Positions 7,428 to 16,132 are shown, numbered from the stretch's first letter. The stretch is 34,118 nucleotides of DNA from Bacteroidota bacterium (GCA_023251435.1 JAHEYU010000015.1:1-34118), one strand, 5' to 3'. Notes: generated from the letters alone by a model not told the origin. Translations and numbers: made by a program.

Positions 7428-8579
7428 CTAGTCAAAAATATCGCGCATTTTTTCGAAAAAATTACGGTCGCTTTGGTCTGGTCCATCAATAAAGCTGGCC
7501 GAAGTTTGAAGCTTTTCAAGCATCTTTCGTTCGTCTGAATTAATTTTCTTGGGTATCCAAACATGAACACGAACAAGCAAATCGCCTTTTCCGTATCCGT
7601 TCACATCGGGTAATCCTTTTCCGCGCAGGCGAAGTATTTTTTCAGGCTGAGTTCCTGGTTCTATCTTTACTTTCACTTTTCCGTCAACTGCCGGAATTTC
7701 TTTGGTGGTTCCAAGCACTATTTCGGGGAAAGTTACAAATAGATTATAAATAAGGTTGTTGCCGTCGCGTATCAATTCTGGATGTTCTTCTTCCTGAATA
7801 ACAACAAACAAATCACCATTGATTCCGCCCCTGCGTCCGGCGTTTCCTTTTCCGGCAACGTTAAGCTGCATTCCTTCGCCAACACCGGCAGGTATTCTGA
7901 TCGAGATTACTTCTTCATCGCGAACAACTCCTTCGCCCTGACAATGAACACATTTATTGGTGATAATCTGTCCTTCGCCATTGCAGGTTGGACAGGCCGA
8001 TGTGGTTTGCATCTGGCCGAGCATTGTGTTCTGAATGCGGGTAACATGTCCGCTACCCTTACAGGTTGAGCAGTTTGTATATGATGATCCGCCTTGTGCT
8101 CCGGTACCACTGCAATGGTTGCAGGGCACATATTTTTTTACTTTGATTTTTTTCTCAACTCCGTTTAGAACTTCAACCAAATTAAGCGTGACTTTTACCC
8201 GAAGGTCAGATCCACGATGCTGACGCGGTCCACGGCTACGCGAACCGCCTCCGAAGCCACCAAATCCGCTGAAACCACCTCCGCCAAAAATGTCGCCGAA
8301 CATCGAGAAAATATCGTCCATCGACATGTCGTGCCCACCATAGCCTGCGTTTCCACCCATTCCTTTGTGCCCAAACTGGTCGTATCGCTGACGTTTTTCA
8401 GGATTACTCAAAATTTCATAAGCTTCGGCAGCTTCCTTGAACTTCTCTTCGGCTTCTTTATTTCCCGGGTTTTTGTCAGGATGAAATTGGATGGCTTTTT
8501 GTCGGTAGGCCTTCTTAATTTCATCGGCGCTTGCTGTTTTGCTGACCCCTAGGATCTCGTAAAAATCGCGTTTTGTCAT
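7428..8579 (-). CDS. dnaJ: Chaperone DnaJ (Hsp40)
   Basis: Type I J-protein, the co-chaperone that delivers substrates to DnaK and stimulates its ATPase. It has the J domain with H-P-D at 33-35, then a long Gly/Phe-rich linker (about 70-115). The zinc-binding domain has four C-x-x-C-x-G-x-G repeats ([32 protein letters not shown]), followed by C-terminal substrate-binding domains. It is 383 aa when started at ATG 8579 ([10 protein letters not shown]). An in-frame ATG at 8612 would add 11 residues and overlap grpE, but the J domain normally begins within a few residues of the start. It lies 22 bp downstream of grpE, as an operon. dnaK is not in the window. Confidence 0.97.
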   Translation of the reverse strand: MTKRDFYEILGVSKTASADEIKKAYRQKAIQFHPDKNPGNKEAEEKFKEAAEAYEILSNPEKRQRYDQFGHKGMGGNAGYGGHDMSMDDIFSMFGDIFGGGGFSGFGGFGGGSRSRGPRQHRGSDLRVKVTLNLVEVLNGVEKKIKVKKYVPCNHCSGTGAQGGSSYTNCSTCKGSGHVTRIQNTMLGQMQTTSACPTCNGEGQIITNKCVHCQGEGVVRDEEVISIRIPAGVGEGMQLNVAGKGNAGRRGGINGDLFVVIQEEEHPELIRDGNNLIYNLFVTFPEIVLGTTKEIPAVDGKVKVKIEPGTQPEKILRLRGKGLPDVNGYGKGDLLVRVHVWIPKKINSDERKMLEKLQTSASFIDGPDQSDRNFFEKMRDIFD

Positions 8580-8601
8580 TTTCTTTCTAATAAAATCAGG
8601 C

Positions 8602-9186
8602 TTATTCGCCAATAATTACTTTAGAGAACCGTATCACTTTGTCGTTAAGGAAGTACCCTTTTTGTACCACATCCACAATTTTACCTTTTAATTCTTCTGA
8701 AGGTGCTGGTATTTTTGTGATCGCTTCGTGCAGATCAGTATCAAAACTCTGCTCTTTTGCTTCAATTTCTTTCACTCCGTTTTGTTTCAGAAACTCCTGA
8801 AATTTGCTGTAAATCAATTTCACACCTGTTTTTACATGGCTTTCGTTCTCATCCAAATCAAGCGTTTGCATTGCACGGTCGAAATCATCAATCACAGGCA
8901 AGATGCTGATTAACAGGCTTTCATTGGCTGTTTTCATCAATTCCATGCGTTCTTTCAAAGTGCGTTTCCGGTAATTGTCGAATTCGGCCTGCAATCGGAG
9001 TTGCCTGTCTTTCAGTTCAAGTAAATCCGCTTCTGCTTGTTCAAGTTGCTCTTCGGCTTTACTCTTTTTGTGTGCCTTATCTTTTTTCGAATCTTTTTTG
9101 TTTTGTGCCGAATCCTCTTGCTGTTCAACTATTTCCGGCATTTCATTTTCAAGTTCCTCGTTAACTTTGGCTTTATCTTCTGTCAT
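8602..9186 (-). CDS. grpE: Nucleotide exchange factor GrpE
   Basis: DnaK nucleotide exchange factor of 194 aa from ATG 9186. A highly charged, probably disordered N terminus (Glu/Lys-rich, residues 1-45) is followed by a long coiled coil (about 45-95) containing [12 protein letters not shown]. The C-terminal beta domain has the GrpE signature [14 protein letters not shown]. An upstream in-frame ATG at 9303 would add 39 residues that run through the promoter element at 9222-9229, so it is rejected. The order grpE-dnaJ is common in Bacteroidota. I saw no CIRCE-type inverted repeat in the upstream region, so any heat-shock control is not HrcA-like from what is visible here. Confidence 0.95.
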   Translation of the reverse strand: MTEDKAKVNEELENEMPEIVEQQEDSAQNKKDSKKDKAHKKSKAEEQLEQAEADLLELKDRQLRLQAEFDNYRKRTLKERMELMKTANESLLISILPVIDDFDRAMQTLDLDENESHVKTGVKLIYSKFQEFLKQNGVKEIEAKEQSFDTDLHEAITKIPAPSEELKGKIVDVVQKGYFLNDKVIRFSKVIIGE

Positions 9187-9221
9187 AGTAACTGAATTTT
9201 TAAATTTGGTTTTCGGAGGTG

Positions 9222-9255
9222 CAAATATACTGCCATTGATGTTATATTTGACAAA
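9222..9255 (-). promoter_or_regulatory. Promoter of grpE-dnaJ
   Basis: On the minus strand TATATTTG (9229-9222) matches TAnnTTTG exactly. TTTG at 9255-9252 lies 22 bp upstream, slightly longer than the usual 19-21 bp spacing. The leader would be about 30 nt. Confidence 0.5.
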
Positions 9256-9301
9256 TTGGCATTTTAAATAATTGATAACTGACAATGTTGAATTATAACG
9301 C

Positions 9302-9334
9302 AAAAAGGGCAGTCCATCAAATGAACTGCCCTTT
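9302..9334 (-). terminator. Terminator of the thioredoxin-like gene
   Basis: A 10-bp perfect stem pairs 9304-9313 (AAAGGGCAGT) with 9325-9334, with an 11-nt loop. In the leftward direction a run of five T (complement of 9302-9306) follows. It lies 24 bp after the stop at 9359. Confidence 0.82.
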
Positions 9335-9358
9335 CTGCTTTGATTTTACTTTCTGGAA

Positions 9359-9916
9359 TTATTTAAGGAGTGCCGAAATAGCTTTTTCCAATCCTGGACC
9401 ACGTAAATCATTGCCTTTACCAACAATAATACCATCGCCGTCAATCAGAAAGCTGGCAGGAATTCCGCGAACACCATAAACAGCGGCATATTTCGAATTC
9501 CACCACTGAAGATCGCTCACGTGGTTTTCCCATACAAGTTTATCCGCTTTGATAGCCTGTTCCCATGCTGTTCTATCTTTGTCGAGCGAAACGCTGTAAA
9601 CAGTGAATCCTTTACCATTCTTAAACTTAGAGTCCTTATATTTTTCGTAGGTAGCCACAACATTGGGATTTTCCCTGCGGCAAGGACCGCACCAAGCTGC
9701 CCAGAAATCGATCAGCACTAATTTTCCTTTGAGTGATGATAAGGCAATGTCTTTACCTTCAAGGCCTTTTTCTATAATTTCAGGAGCTTTGTCGCCAATT
9801 TCCAACCCGATTTTTACTTCTTTTGTTTGGGTTGTTACTTTCGTTGGATGGGCTGCAATTGCGATGGTTGTCAACGCAAAAAATAGTGCGGCAACCAAAG
9901 TTAATTTCATTTTCAT
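9359..9916 (-). CDS. Periplasmic TlpA/ResA-like thioredoxin-fold protein
   Basis: Exported thiol-disulfide protein of 185 aa. A signal peptide at 1-21 ends A-I-A-A with a signal peptidase I-type site and no lipobox Cys, so the mature protein should be soluble in the periplasm. The AhpC/TSA-Redoxin fold follows: D-F-W-A-A-W-C-G-P-C at 70-79 with the redox pair C76/C79, and R-G-I-P-A-S-F-L-I-D carrying the cis-Pro. The insert between them is the length expected for TlpA/ResA proteins. It probably reduces disulfides in exported proteins or in cytochrome c maturation, but the partner is not identifiable here. ATG 9910 (third residue) is an equally possible start. It is a single-gene unit with a -7 element at 9952-9959 and its own terminator. 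Confidence 0.9.
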   Translation of the reverse strand: MKMKLTLVAALFFALTTIAIAAHPTKVTTQTKEVKIGLEIGDKAPEIIEKGLEGKDIALSSLKGKLVLIDFWAAWCGPCRRENPNVVATYEKYKDSKFKNGKGFTVYSVSLDKDRTAWEQAIKADKLVWENHVSDLQWWNSKYAAVYGVRGIPASFLIDGDGIIVGKGNDLRGPGLEKAISALLK

Positions 9917-9951
9917 ATTTGTAATTTTAAATTTATTAGTGAATAGAACGA

Positions 9952-9959
9952 CAAAAATA
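9952..9959 (-). promoter_or_regulatory. -7 element upstream of the thioredoxin-like gene
   Basis: TATTTTTG on the minus strand matches TAnnTTTG, 36 bp before the start codon. No TTG is found at the proper -33 distance, so this is tentative. Confidence 0.35.
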
Positions 9960-10075
9960 ACAATTCAACAACAAGATTGTTAAATCTGTTCTTTTTGTTT
10001 GATAACATTAACAAAATGAGGCAACCAGGAATCTGCTTAGTTTACTCCCTGAAATTCAAACTCAGTTAATCTGGT

Positions 10076-11383
10076 CTATTCCGTTCGGGTGATTCGGGCA
10101 CCGATTGCATTTAAGCGGTCGTCGATAGTTTCGTAACCGCGGTCGATTTGCTCAATATTCGATATTTTGCTGGTTCCCTGTGCCGATAGTGCAGCGATCA
10201 GCAGGGCGACCCCGGCACGAATATCGGGCGAACTCATATTGGTTGCCCTAAGCTGATATTTGTGGTCGAGCCCTATAACTGTAGCGCGGTGCGGATCACA
10301 AAGAATGATCTGGGCGCCCATGTCGATGAGTTTATCTACAAAAAACAACCGGCTTTCGAACATCTTTTGGTGGATGAGCACACTTCCTTTTGCTTGTGTG
10401 GCGATCACCAGAAAAATGCTAAGCAAATCCGGAGTCAGACCCGGCCATGGAGCATCGGCAATGTTCATAATCGATCCATCTATAAATGTTTCGATCTCGT
10501 AATGTTCCTGCGCGGGTATGTATAAATCGTCGTTTCGTTCTTCAACTTTTATACCCATACGCTTAAATTGCTCCGGGATAATCCCCAGATGTTGTATTCC
10601 GGCGTTGCGGATGGTAATCTCAGAACTTGTCATTGCAGCAAGTCCGATAAAACTTCCAACCTCAATCATGTCGGGCAGGATTTGGTGTGAGCACCCGTTT
10701 AATGAAGCAACTCCTTTTATGGTGAGCAGATTGGATCCGATTCCTTCGATCGATGCACCCATTGCAACCAGCATTTTGCAAAGTTGCTGAACGTAAGGTT
10801 CGCAAGCTGCATTGTAAATGGTGGTGGTTCCTTCTGCCATCGAAGCAGCCATCACAATATTGGCAGTGCCGGTTACTGAAGCTTCGTCGAGCAGCATATA
10901 ACTGCCTTTGAGTTTGCTGGCTTCAACACTGTAAAAATGCTGATCGGGATTATAGGTGAATGTGGCTCCAAGTTTCTGAAGTCCGGTGAAGTGAGTATCA
11001 AGTCGCCTTCTTCCAATTTTGTCGCCGCCTGGTTGTGGGATGTACCCTATTCCGAAACGGGTTAAAAGTGGGCCGAGTATCATTATTGAACCGCGAAGAC
11101 TTGCTGCTTTTCTGGCAAATTGCTCGGTTTTCAGGTAGTCGAGTTTTATCTGGTCGGCCTGAAAAGTGTAATTTCCTTTACTGGGGCGTTCGGTTTTTAC
11201 ACCCAGTTCAGTGAGAATTTCAATTAATTTAATGACGTCCTGAATTTCAGGAATATTTGCTATGCTGACTTTACCGGGCGTCAGCAATACTGCGCAGATT
11301 ACTTGAAGTGCCTCGTTTTTTGCTCCTTGCGGGAATAAATCGCCATGCAATTGTTTCCCACCTTCGATTTTAAAAATTGCCAT
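10076..11383 (-). CDS. murA: UDP-N-acetylglucosamine 1-carboxyvinyltransferase MurA (Asp at the Cys115 position)
   Basis: First committed enzyme of peptidoglycan synthesis: it transfers enolpyruvate from PEP to UDP-GlcNAc in the cytoplasm. It has 435 aa with the inside-out barrel of the EPSP synthase family. G-A-K-N-E-A-L carries the conserved Lys22, and the signatures L-L-D-E-A-S-V-T-G-T-A-N, L-P-D-M-I-E-V-G-S-F and S-P-D-I-R-A-G are all present. In the active-site loop the motif reads P-G-G-D-K-I-G-R-R. Asp121 (codon 11021-11023, GAC) therefore replaces the Cys that fosfomycin alkylates in most bacteria (Cys115 in E. coli). Asp at this position is known to be active and fosfomycin-insensitive in other bacteria. 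The gene lies 49 bp downstream of the DUF4290-like gene on the same strand, probably as an operon. I see no clear terminator after it. Confidence 0.97.
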   Translation of the reverse strand: MAIFKIEGGKQLHGDLFPQGAKNEALQVICAVLLTPGKVSIANIPEIQDVIKLIEILTELGVKTERPSKGNYTFQADQIKLDYLKTEQFARKAASLRGSIMILGPLLTRFGIGYIPQPGGDKIGRRRLDTHFTGLQKLGATFTYNPDQHFYSVEASKLKGSYMLLDEASVTGTANIVMAASMAEGTTTIYNAACEPYVQQLCKMLVAMGASIEGIGSNLLTIKGVASLNGCSHQILPDMIEVGSFIGLAAMTSSEITIRNAGIQHLGIIPEQFKRMGIKVEERNDDLYIPAQEHYEIETFIDGSIMNIADAPWPGLTPDLLSIFLVIATQAKGSVLIHQKMFESRLFFVDKLIDMGAQIILCDPHRATVIGLDHKYQLRATNMSSPDIRAGVALLIAALSAQGTSKISNIEQIDRGYETIDDRLNAIGARITRTE

Positions 11384-11432
11384 TCAGGATAAAAGCAGAA
11401 TTATGGGATGAGTAAATTCTGAAAACCAGTTT

Positions 11433-12071
11433 CTAACGCTGTTGTTTGCTGCGGTCGTCGGGTTTCTGAAATCTTCGACGCTGAATATTTTCAACAACAG
11501 GAGTTTGTTTTTTCTTACTCCGGAATAAAATATCCTTCGTTTCAGCAAGCTGAATGTCGGTACATCTAATTTTTCCTTTCGAAAGTTCTTCAATATCCAG
11601 CAGTATTTTTTCGTCGGTAACCGAATCTTTGTTCCACATGATATAGCTCTTTTTCATGTGGTTGGCAATTAGTTTGATCAGTAATTTACGCTCATTTTCA
11701 TCTTCGTAAACAGCCGCTTTTTCAAGCAGATATTCGATCGTTTTACCGTAGTGACGATATTTGATGGTATTGAGGGAGTATGGAATCTTACGCGGCGGAG
11801 TATTGAAAAATTCTGGCTCCGGCGGTGCATAAGGGTAATCAATGTCCAATTTGAATTCAGTCATTATAGCTAAATGATCCCATAGCTTGTGCTTGAAATC
11901 GTTGATATCTCTTAAGTAGGGATACATGTTGCCCATTATATCGATAATGGTTCTTGCTGCCCTGTTTCTCTCATTGCGGTCTTCGATGGTCATGATGTGA
12001 TTGACCATGTTTTGTAAGTTTCTACCATACTCAGGTAAGGGCAACTTACTGCGATCAGAATTGTAATCCAT
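11433..12071 (-). CDS. DUF4290-like protein, cotranscribed with murA
   Basis: 212 residues, cytoplasmic, with no signal peptide or membrane segment. The protein is helical and opens M-D-Y-N-S-D-R-S-K-L-P-L-P-E-Y-G-R-N-L-Q. This start, and Y-P-Y-L-R-D-I-N-D-F-K-H-K-L-W-D-H-L at about 51-68, match what I recall of DUF4290, a Bacteroidota-specific family of unknown function. A Pro-rich stretch (Y-A-P-P-E-P-E-F-F-N-T-P-P) sits at about 80-93. The C-terminal 35 residues are basic and Gln/Arg-rich, probably disordered or nucleic-acid binding. It lies directly upstream of murA with a 49-bp gap. I recall this linkage from other members of the phylum, which hints at a cell-wall role, but that is inference. 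Confidence 0.87.
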   Translation of the reverse strand: MDYNSDRSKLPLPEYGRNLQNMVNHIMTIEDRNERNRAARTIIDIMGNMYPYLRDINDFKHKLWDHLAIMTEFKLDIDYPYAPPEPEFFNTPPRKIPYSLNTIKYRHYGKTIEYLLEKAAVYEDENERKLLIKLIANHMKKSYIMWNKDSVTDEKILLDIEELSKGKIRCTDIQLAETKDILFRSKKKQTPVVENIQRRRFQKPDDRSKQQR

Positions 12072-12235
12072 GTAAATAAATAAAGTAGTTTCTTATAAAT
12101 CAGGCTGTTATCTCAAAAGGGTGAATGGTACAGATAATCAGGATGAAGATGAATTTATTGCAAATTAAAGCAAAATAGTTTTGCCAGCAAAAAAAAGCAG
12201 CAAAAACTGATTAATTTTGGTTTGACACTGCAAAA

Positions 12236-14551
12236 CTAATTAATTATCCGCAGTTTAGCGAATTTTAACAAAAGTTGTTTTTTACCTGCGTTCTGAAAAA
12301 ATACTGTAGCCTGTATATCGGGCATTTTCCCTTCCATTTGCAATACTTTTCCTCTTCCAAATCGTTGATGTTCAACAATCATTCCCGCCTGAATTTCTTC
12401 AGGATTACTGTATTCAAAGGTATCGGTTTCCTTTTTTGCTTCGCGCAGTTTGCTTAGCTTTTGGAACATATCGGGCTGATTCGATAATGAAGGTTTGAAC
12501 CCGGGGATTTTTACATTTTGCGGGCGTGGTTTTGGCGCAGTAAAAGGCAGGTCGGTGCTGTCGGTGTAGAAATTTGGATCTTTCTCAACCGGCATGTTCA
12601 GGTATTGAGGATCGATTTCGTCGATGAACCGGCTTTTATTACAAAATTCCAGTTTCCCCCATTTATATCGCTGACGGGCATAACTGATATAAGCATTTTG
12701 TTCGGCTCGTGTAAGTGCGACATAAAATAAGCGACGTTCTTCTTCAAAATCTTCCATCGTTTTTTGCCCGTTCTGGTTCGAAGGGAACAGGTTTTCTTCG
12801 ACTCCGACAATAAAAACGTTCTTAAATTCGAGTCCTTTGGCCGAATGTATCGTCATCATTGTCACGCGGTCGTTGTCTTCTTCTTTTTCGGTATCCTGAT
12901 CGGTCAAAAGAGCAACATCTTCCATGTAATTGTTCAGCTTACCCGGTGTTCCTTCTTCTCTTGCTGAAATTGAAAATTCCTGAATACCGTTTAACAGTTC
13001 CTGAATATTTTCGAATCGGCTAACCCCTTCCGGAGTTTGATCTTTATAAAGGTCTTTCATTATCTCCGACCCGGTGGCAATTTCGCTGGCCAGCTCGAAG
13101 GCATTGTGGGTTTCCTGTTTCTCCCTGAAAACACTGATGAGCTGTGTAAACTCATGGATTTTGGCTGCGGTGCCTTTGTTAAATTCACTTAACAGCAAAG
13201 GAATGTTGGTGGCGAATTCCCAGATGCAAATGTTGTTTTGGGCGGCGTATTGTTCGAGCTTTGTAAGACTGGTTTGACCAATGCCACGCGCCGGATAGTT
13301 TACAATGCGCTTGAAGGCCTCGTTGTCTTTCGGATTGATAACCATTCTGAAATAGCTTAACAAATCCTTGATTTCTTTTCGCTGATAAAAAGAAAGACCA
13401 CCATAAATGCGGTAAGGAATATTTTTTTTCCGGAGGGCTTCCTCGAAAATACGCGACTGCGCATTGGTGCGGTACAAAATTGCATAATCAGAATACATAA
13501 AATGGTCGCGCATCCGGGTGTCGATTATTTCGTTCGAAACCAGATATCCTTCTTCATTATCGGTAATGGCACTCATTACTTTAATCAGTGTGCCGACTTC
13601 CTTTTCTGAAAATACATTCTTCCTGATTTGCCGTTTGTTTTTGGCAATGATGCTGTTGGCCGCGTCAACAATGGTTTGTGTAGAGCGGTAATTTTGTTCG
13701 AGCTTGTAAACTTTATGATCGGGATAATCTTTCTGAAAATTCAGGATATTCTCGATTCGCGCACCTCTAAAGGAATAAATACTCTGGGCATCGTCGCCAA
13801 CCACACAAATGTTATTGTGCGTGGCAGCCAGCTTTTTAATGATCATGTATTGAGAGTGGTTCGTATCCTGGTACTCGTCAACCAGAATATAGTCGAAAAT
13901 GCGCTGATATTTTGCCAGAATTTCCGGATGATTTCTGAAGAGCACATTTGTTTTCATCAACAGGTCATCAAAGTCCATGGCACCGGCCAGAAAGCATCGT
14001 TTACTGTATTCTTTATAAATTACGCTGATGAGCGGCATTTTAATACTTTGATCGTATTCGACTGTTTCGGGCAGTGTTGAGTACATTTCAGAAGAAACAA
14101 GGTTGTTTTTTGCAGCAGAAATCCGACCTGAAACAACATTCGATTTGTAAACCTTATCATCAAGGTTCATATCTTTGATGATACTTTTTATCAGGCTTTT
14201 TGAATCAGCAGAATCGTAAATCGTAAAGTTTGAAGGATAACCAAGTGTTTCAGATTCGGTGCGGAGAATGCGTGCAAAGATGGAATGGAAAGTTCCCATC
14301 CAAAGATGCCGCGCTGTATTTTGGCCTACCATTTCGGCAATACGGTTTTTCATTTCTTTTGCGGCCTTATTGGTAAACGTGAGGGCCAGAATTGATCCGG
14401 GTTTCACGCCGTTTTTCAGGAGATGGGTAATACGGTAGGTTAAAACCCTGGTTTTTCCGGATCCTGCCCCGGCAATAATGAGTGACGCCCCGTTAATATT
14501 TTCGACTGCAAGCCTTTGAGGCTCATTTAATCCTTCTAAATAATTCTGCAC
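12236..14551 (-). CDS. pcrA: UvrD/PcrA-family ATP-dependent DNA helicase
   Basis: Superfamily 1A 3'-5' helicase of 771 aa for repair and for clearing replication or transcription conflicts. The motifs appear in order: Q-motif L-N-E-P-Q-R-L-A-V; Walker A G-A-G-S-G-K-T at 28-34; A-L-T-F-T-N-K-A-A; V-D-E-Y-Q-D-T-N (motif II); V-G-D-D-A-Q-S-I-Y-S-F-R-G-A (III); E-Q-N-Y-R-S-T (IV); T-I-H-S-A-K-G-L-E-F (V); and L-F-Y-V-A-L-T-R-A (VI). The C-terminal tail ends with the Tudor-like RNA-polymerase-interacting region (G-M-I-V-E-H-Q-R-F-G-R-G-K-V), as in PcrA/UvrD. The start is GTG at 14551-14549 (M-Q-N-Y-L-E-G-L-N): no ATG lies between the upstream in-frame stop and this codon, and homologues start here. 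PcrA and UvrD cannot be separated with certainty. Confidence 0.95.
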   Translation of the reverse strand: MQNYLEGLNEPQRLAVENINGASLIIAGAGSGKTRVLTYRITHLLKNGVKPGSILALTFTNKAAKEMKNRIAEMVGQNTARHLWMGTFHSIFARILRTESETLGYPSNFTIYDSADSKSLIKSIIKDMNLDDKVYKSNVVSGRISAAKNNLVSSEMYSTLPETVEYDQSIKMPLISVIYKEYSKRCFLAGAMDFDDLLMKTNVLFRNHPEILAKYQRIFDYILVDEYQDTNHSQYMIIKKLAATHNNICVVGDDAQSIYSFRGARIENILNFQKDYPDHKVYKLEQNYRSTQTIVDAANSIIAKNKRQIRKNVFSEKEVGTLIKVMSAITDNEEGYLVSNEIIDTRMRDHFMYSDYAILYRTNAQSRIFEEALRKKNIPYRIYGGLSFYQRKEIKDLLSYFRMVINPKDNEAFKRIVNYPARGIGQTSLTKLEQYAAQNNICIWEFATNIPLLLSEFNKGTAAKIHEFTQLISVFREKQETHNAFELASEIATGSEIMKDLYKDQTPEGVSRFENIQELLNGIQEFSISAREEGTPGKLNNYMEDVALLTDQDTEKEEDNDRVTMMTIHSAKGLEFKNVFIVGVEENLFPSNQNGQKTMEDFEEERRLFYVALTRAEQNAYISYARQRYKWGKLEFCNKSRFIDEIDPQYLNMPVEKDPNFYTDSTDLPFTAPKPRPQNVKIPGFKPSLSNQPDMFQKLSKLREAKKETDTFEYSNPEEIQAGMIVEHQRFGRGKVLQMEGKMPDIQATVFFQNAGKKQLLLKFAKLRIIN

Positions 14552-14576
14552 TTTGCTGTATTCTAAATTTGAACTT

Positions 14577-14584
14577 CAAAAGTA
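14577..14584 (-). promoter_or_regulatory. -7 element upstream of the helicase gene
   Basis: TACTTTTG on the minus strand matches TAnnTTTG, 26 bp upstream of the GTG start. The nearest TTTG is 27 bp further upstream, too far for a good -33 element. A 7-bp inverted repeat (14582-14588 with 14598-14604) overlaps this site. Confidence 0.38.
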
Positions 14585-14644
14585 AAACTGTTTTCCCGTT
14601 TTACAGGGCTGCAAAGTAAGTAGTTTTCAACAATAGTTGTATAG

Positions 14645-14656
14645 AGGAGCGCTCCT
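14645..14656. repeat. 12-bp perfect palindrome in the divergent helicase/T9SS-protein region
   Basis: AGGAGCGCTCCT is a perfect 12-bp palindrome, unusually G+C-rich for this A+T-rich spacer. It lies midway between the divergent genes at 14551 (-) and 14773 (+). It may be an operator half-site pair or chance. Confidence 0.45.
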
Positions 14657-14772
14657 TTGCCGATTTGATTTGGCCAACAGACCAAAGTTGTCTCTTTCAG
14701 AAAATTTCAAAGTCAACAAAAGATAAATCGATTTTTAGCGTTAATATTGTAAATTCTTAAAGAAAAGGAAGA

Positions 14773-16101
14773 ATGAAGATTCAAAAATCAGTTGCAGTAT
14801 TCATTGTTTTGTTTGTTTTTATTGTGTTTCCATTGCTGGGTTTTGCGCAGATTACTTCTTTTGCGCAGAAAGTTGTTCCGACAGAATATTCAGCAGGTCC
14901 GCAGGATGAAATTCATGTTTTCTGCGGAATGAAAGGTGAGACAAACGCATCGTTAACTGCAACTTCTTTAAATGGAGAAACTGCAACTTTCGAATGGCAA
15001 AAATACAATGCAGGAAATTTTGGTTTTTTCAGGAGTGAAACAGGAAACAGCACTTCAACAATTGCCAATTTGGAAGATGGTTGTTACCGTGTTGATATTA
15101 CTTCGACTTCAGGAGTTAAAACCATTTATACAGCATGGGTTTTTAATAACTATCTGCAGGCAACAGCCGAAATTACTGATTCTGATTGTGATTTGTTTAA
15201 ATTGAAAGGTACCATAAATTCTCCGCTGGTACTTAATTATGTCGATTTAACCAACGGTCAGCCTAAAGTTCTGAATAAGGTTATTCAGGCAAAATGGATG
15301 AGAGGCAATGTTACAGTTAGTAGTTTTATAAACTCAACTGTATTTGATCCGCCTACTGAAGATACGAATTATACGCTAGAGGTTACCGACCAATTTGATT
15401 GTGTTTTTGATTCGGTGGTCAGATATATTTCAATAGTCACCAAGGCTTCTTTCGATTATAAACTGGAGGATCCGAAAAGCCATTCGAGCAAAATTGAAGC
15501 TCCTTTAACGGTTGTTTTTACCAATACTTCAGAAAATGGTGATGCCGGAAAATTTGAATGGTTTATTTACCGCGATCGTGATGAAATTGTACGGGAAGCT
15601 TCCGAAAATCCGGGTAAAGTGATCGACAGCATCATGTCAAAAAATTATAGCGATAGCCCAATTATTGTTTTCGAACGGCCCGGTTTGTACAGAGTAAAAT
15701 TAGTTTCACAAAAGAAATCTACTGAATTTAATACAATCTGTTTCGATACAGTTTATATCGATGATTATATTGAGATAGATACTTCGTTTATAGAGGCACC
15801 CAATGTTTTTACTCCAAATAATGATGGTAACAATGATAGGTTTGTTGTTCGGTTTTTCTCGATGAAAAGTGTGAAGTTTTCGATTTTTAACCGTTGGGGA
15901 AAATTATTACATGTTTGGGAAAGCAACAATGTGCAGGGATTTGGCCCCACAGTTGAGTCGGTTCCGCAGTCTGTTTGGGATGGTAAAGTTGGCGGTAAAA
16001 TTGCAACTCCGGGTGTTTATTATTATGTGGTTGAAGGAACAGGCCGCGATGACAAGCGACAGCGGGCAAGTGGGTTCTTCCATCTGTTCAGGGATAAATA
16101 G
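14773..16101 (+). CDS. T9SS type B exported protein with gliding-motility-type C-terminal domain
   Basis: Secreted surface or extracellular protein of 442 aa. A signal peptide spans residues 1-26, with a hydrophobic core and an F-A-Q end. Residues 30-220 hold immunoglobulin-like/PKD-like beta repeats with Cys pairs, and a further PKD-like domain lies at about 225-330 (A-S-F-D-Y-K, then V-F-T-N-T-S). The last 100 residues are the type B sorting domain (CHU_C / gliding-motility-associated C-terminal family). It starts A-P-N-V-F-T-P-N-N-D-G-N-N-D at 342-355 and contains I-F-N-R-W-G-K, W-D-G-K and P-G-V-Y-Y-Y-V-V. This domain directs passage through the type IX secretion system. The RBS AAAGGAAG lies just before the ATG. 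No secretion genes are nearby, and the cargo function is unknown, perhaps adhesion. Confidence 0.92.
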   Translation: MKIQKSVAVFIVLFVFIVFPLLGFAQITSFAQKVVPTEYSAGPQDEIHVFCGMKGETNASLTATSLNGETATFEWQKYNAGNFGFFRSETGNSTSTIANLEDGCYRVDITSTSGVKTIYTAWVFNNYLQATAEITDSDCDLFKLKGTINSPLVLNYVDLTNGQPKVLNKVIQAKWMRGNVTVSSFINSTVFDPPTEDTNYTLEVTDQFDCVFDSVVRYISIVTKASFDYKLEDPKSHSSKIEAPLTVVFTNTSENGDAGKFEWFIYRDRDEIVREASENPGKVIDSIMSKNYSDSPIIVFERPGLYRVKLVSQKKSTEFNTICFDTVYIDDYIEIDTSFIEAPNVFTPNNDGNNDRFVVRFFSMKSVKFSIFNRWGKLLHVWESNNVQGFGPTVESVPQSVWDGKVGGKIATPGVYYYVVEGTGRDDKRQRASGFFHLFRDK

Positions 16102-16132
16102 AATTTCAGGATTAGACAAAATATCAAAATAA

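Noticed and set aside
8580-8612. 11-codon extension of dnaJ overlapping grpE
   Set aside because: J domains start directly at the M-T-K-R-D-F-Y segment; the extension has no family support.
9187-9303. 39-codon N-terminal extension of grpE
   Set aside because: It overlaps the exact TAnnTTTG element at 9222-9229 and looks unlike GrpE N termini; it is simply an open frame.
9187-9303. CIRCE heat-shock operator before grpE-dnaJ
   Set aside because: No 9-bp/9-bp inverted repeat of the CIRCE type is present.
10000-10075. Terminator after murA
   Set aside because: Only a weak 5-bp long-range pairing (ACCAG with CTGGT) is visible, without a T-run in the leftward direction.
13628-14080. 150-codon open frame on the plus strand
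   Set aside because: It lies antisense inside the helicase gene with conserved motifs on the other strand; no start signal or family resemblance.
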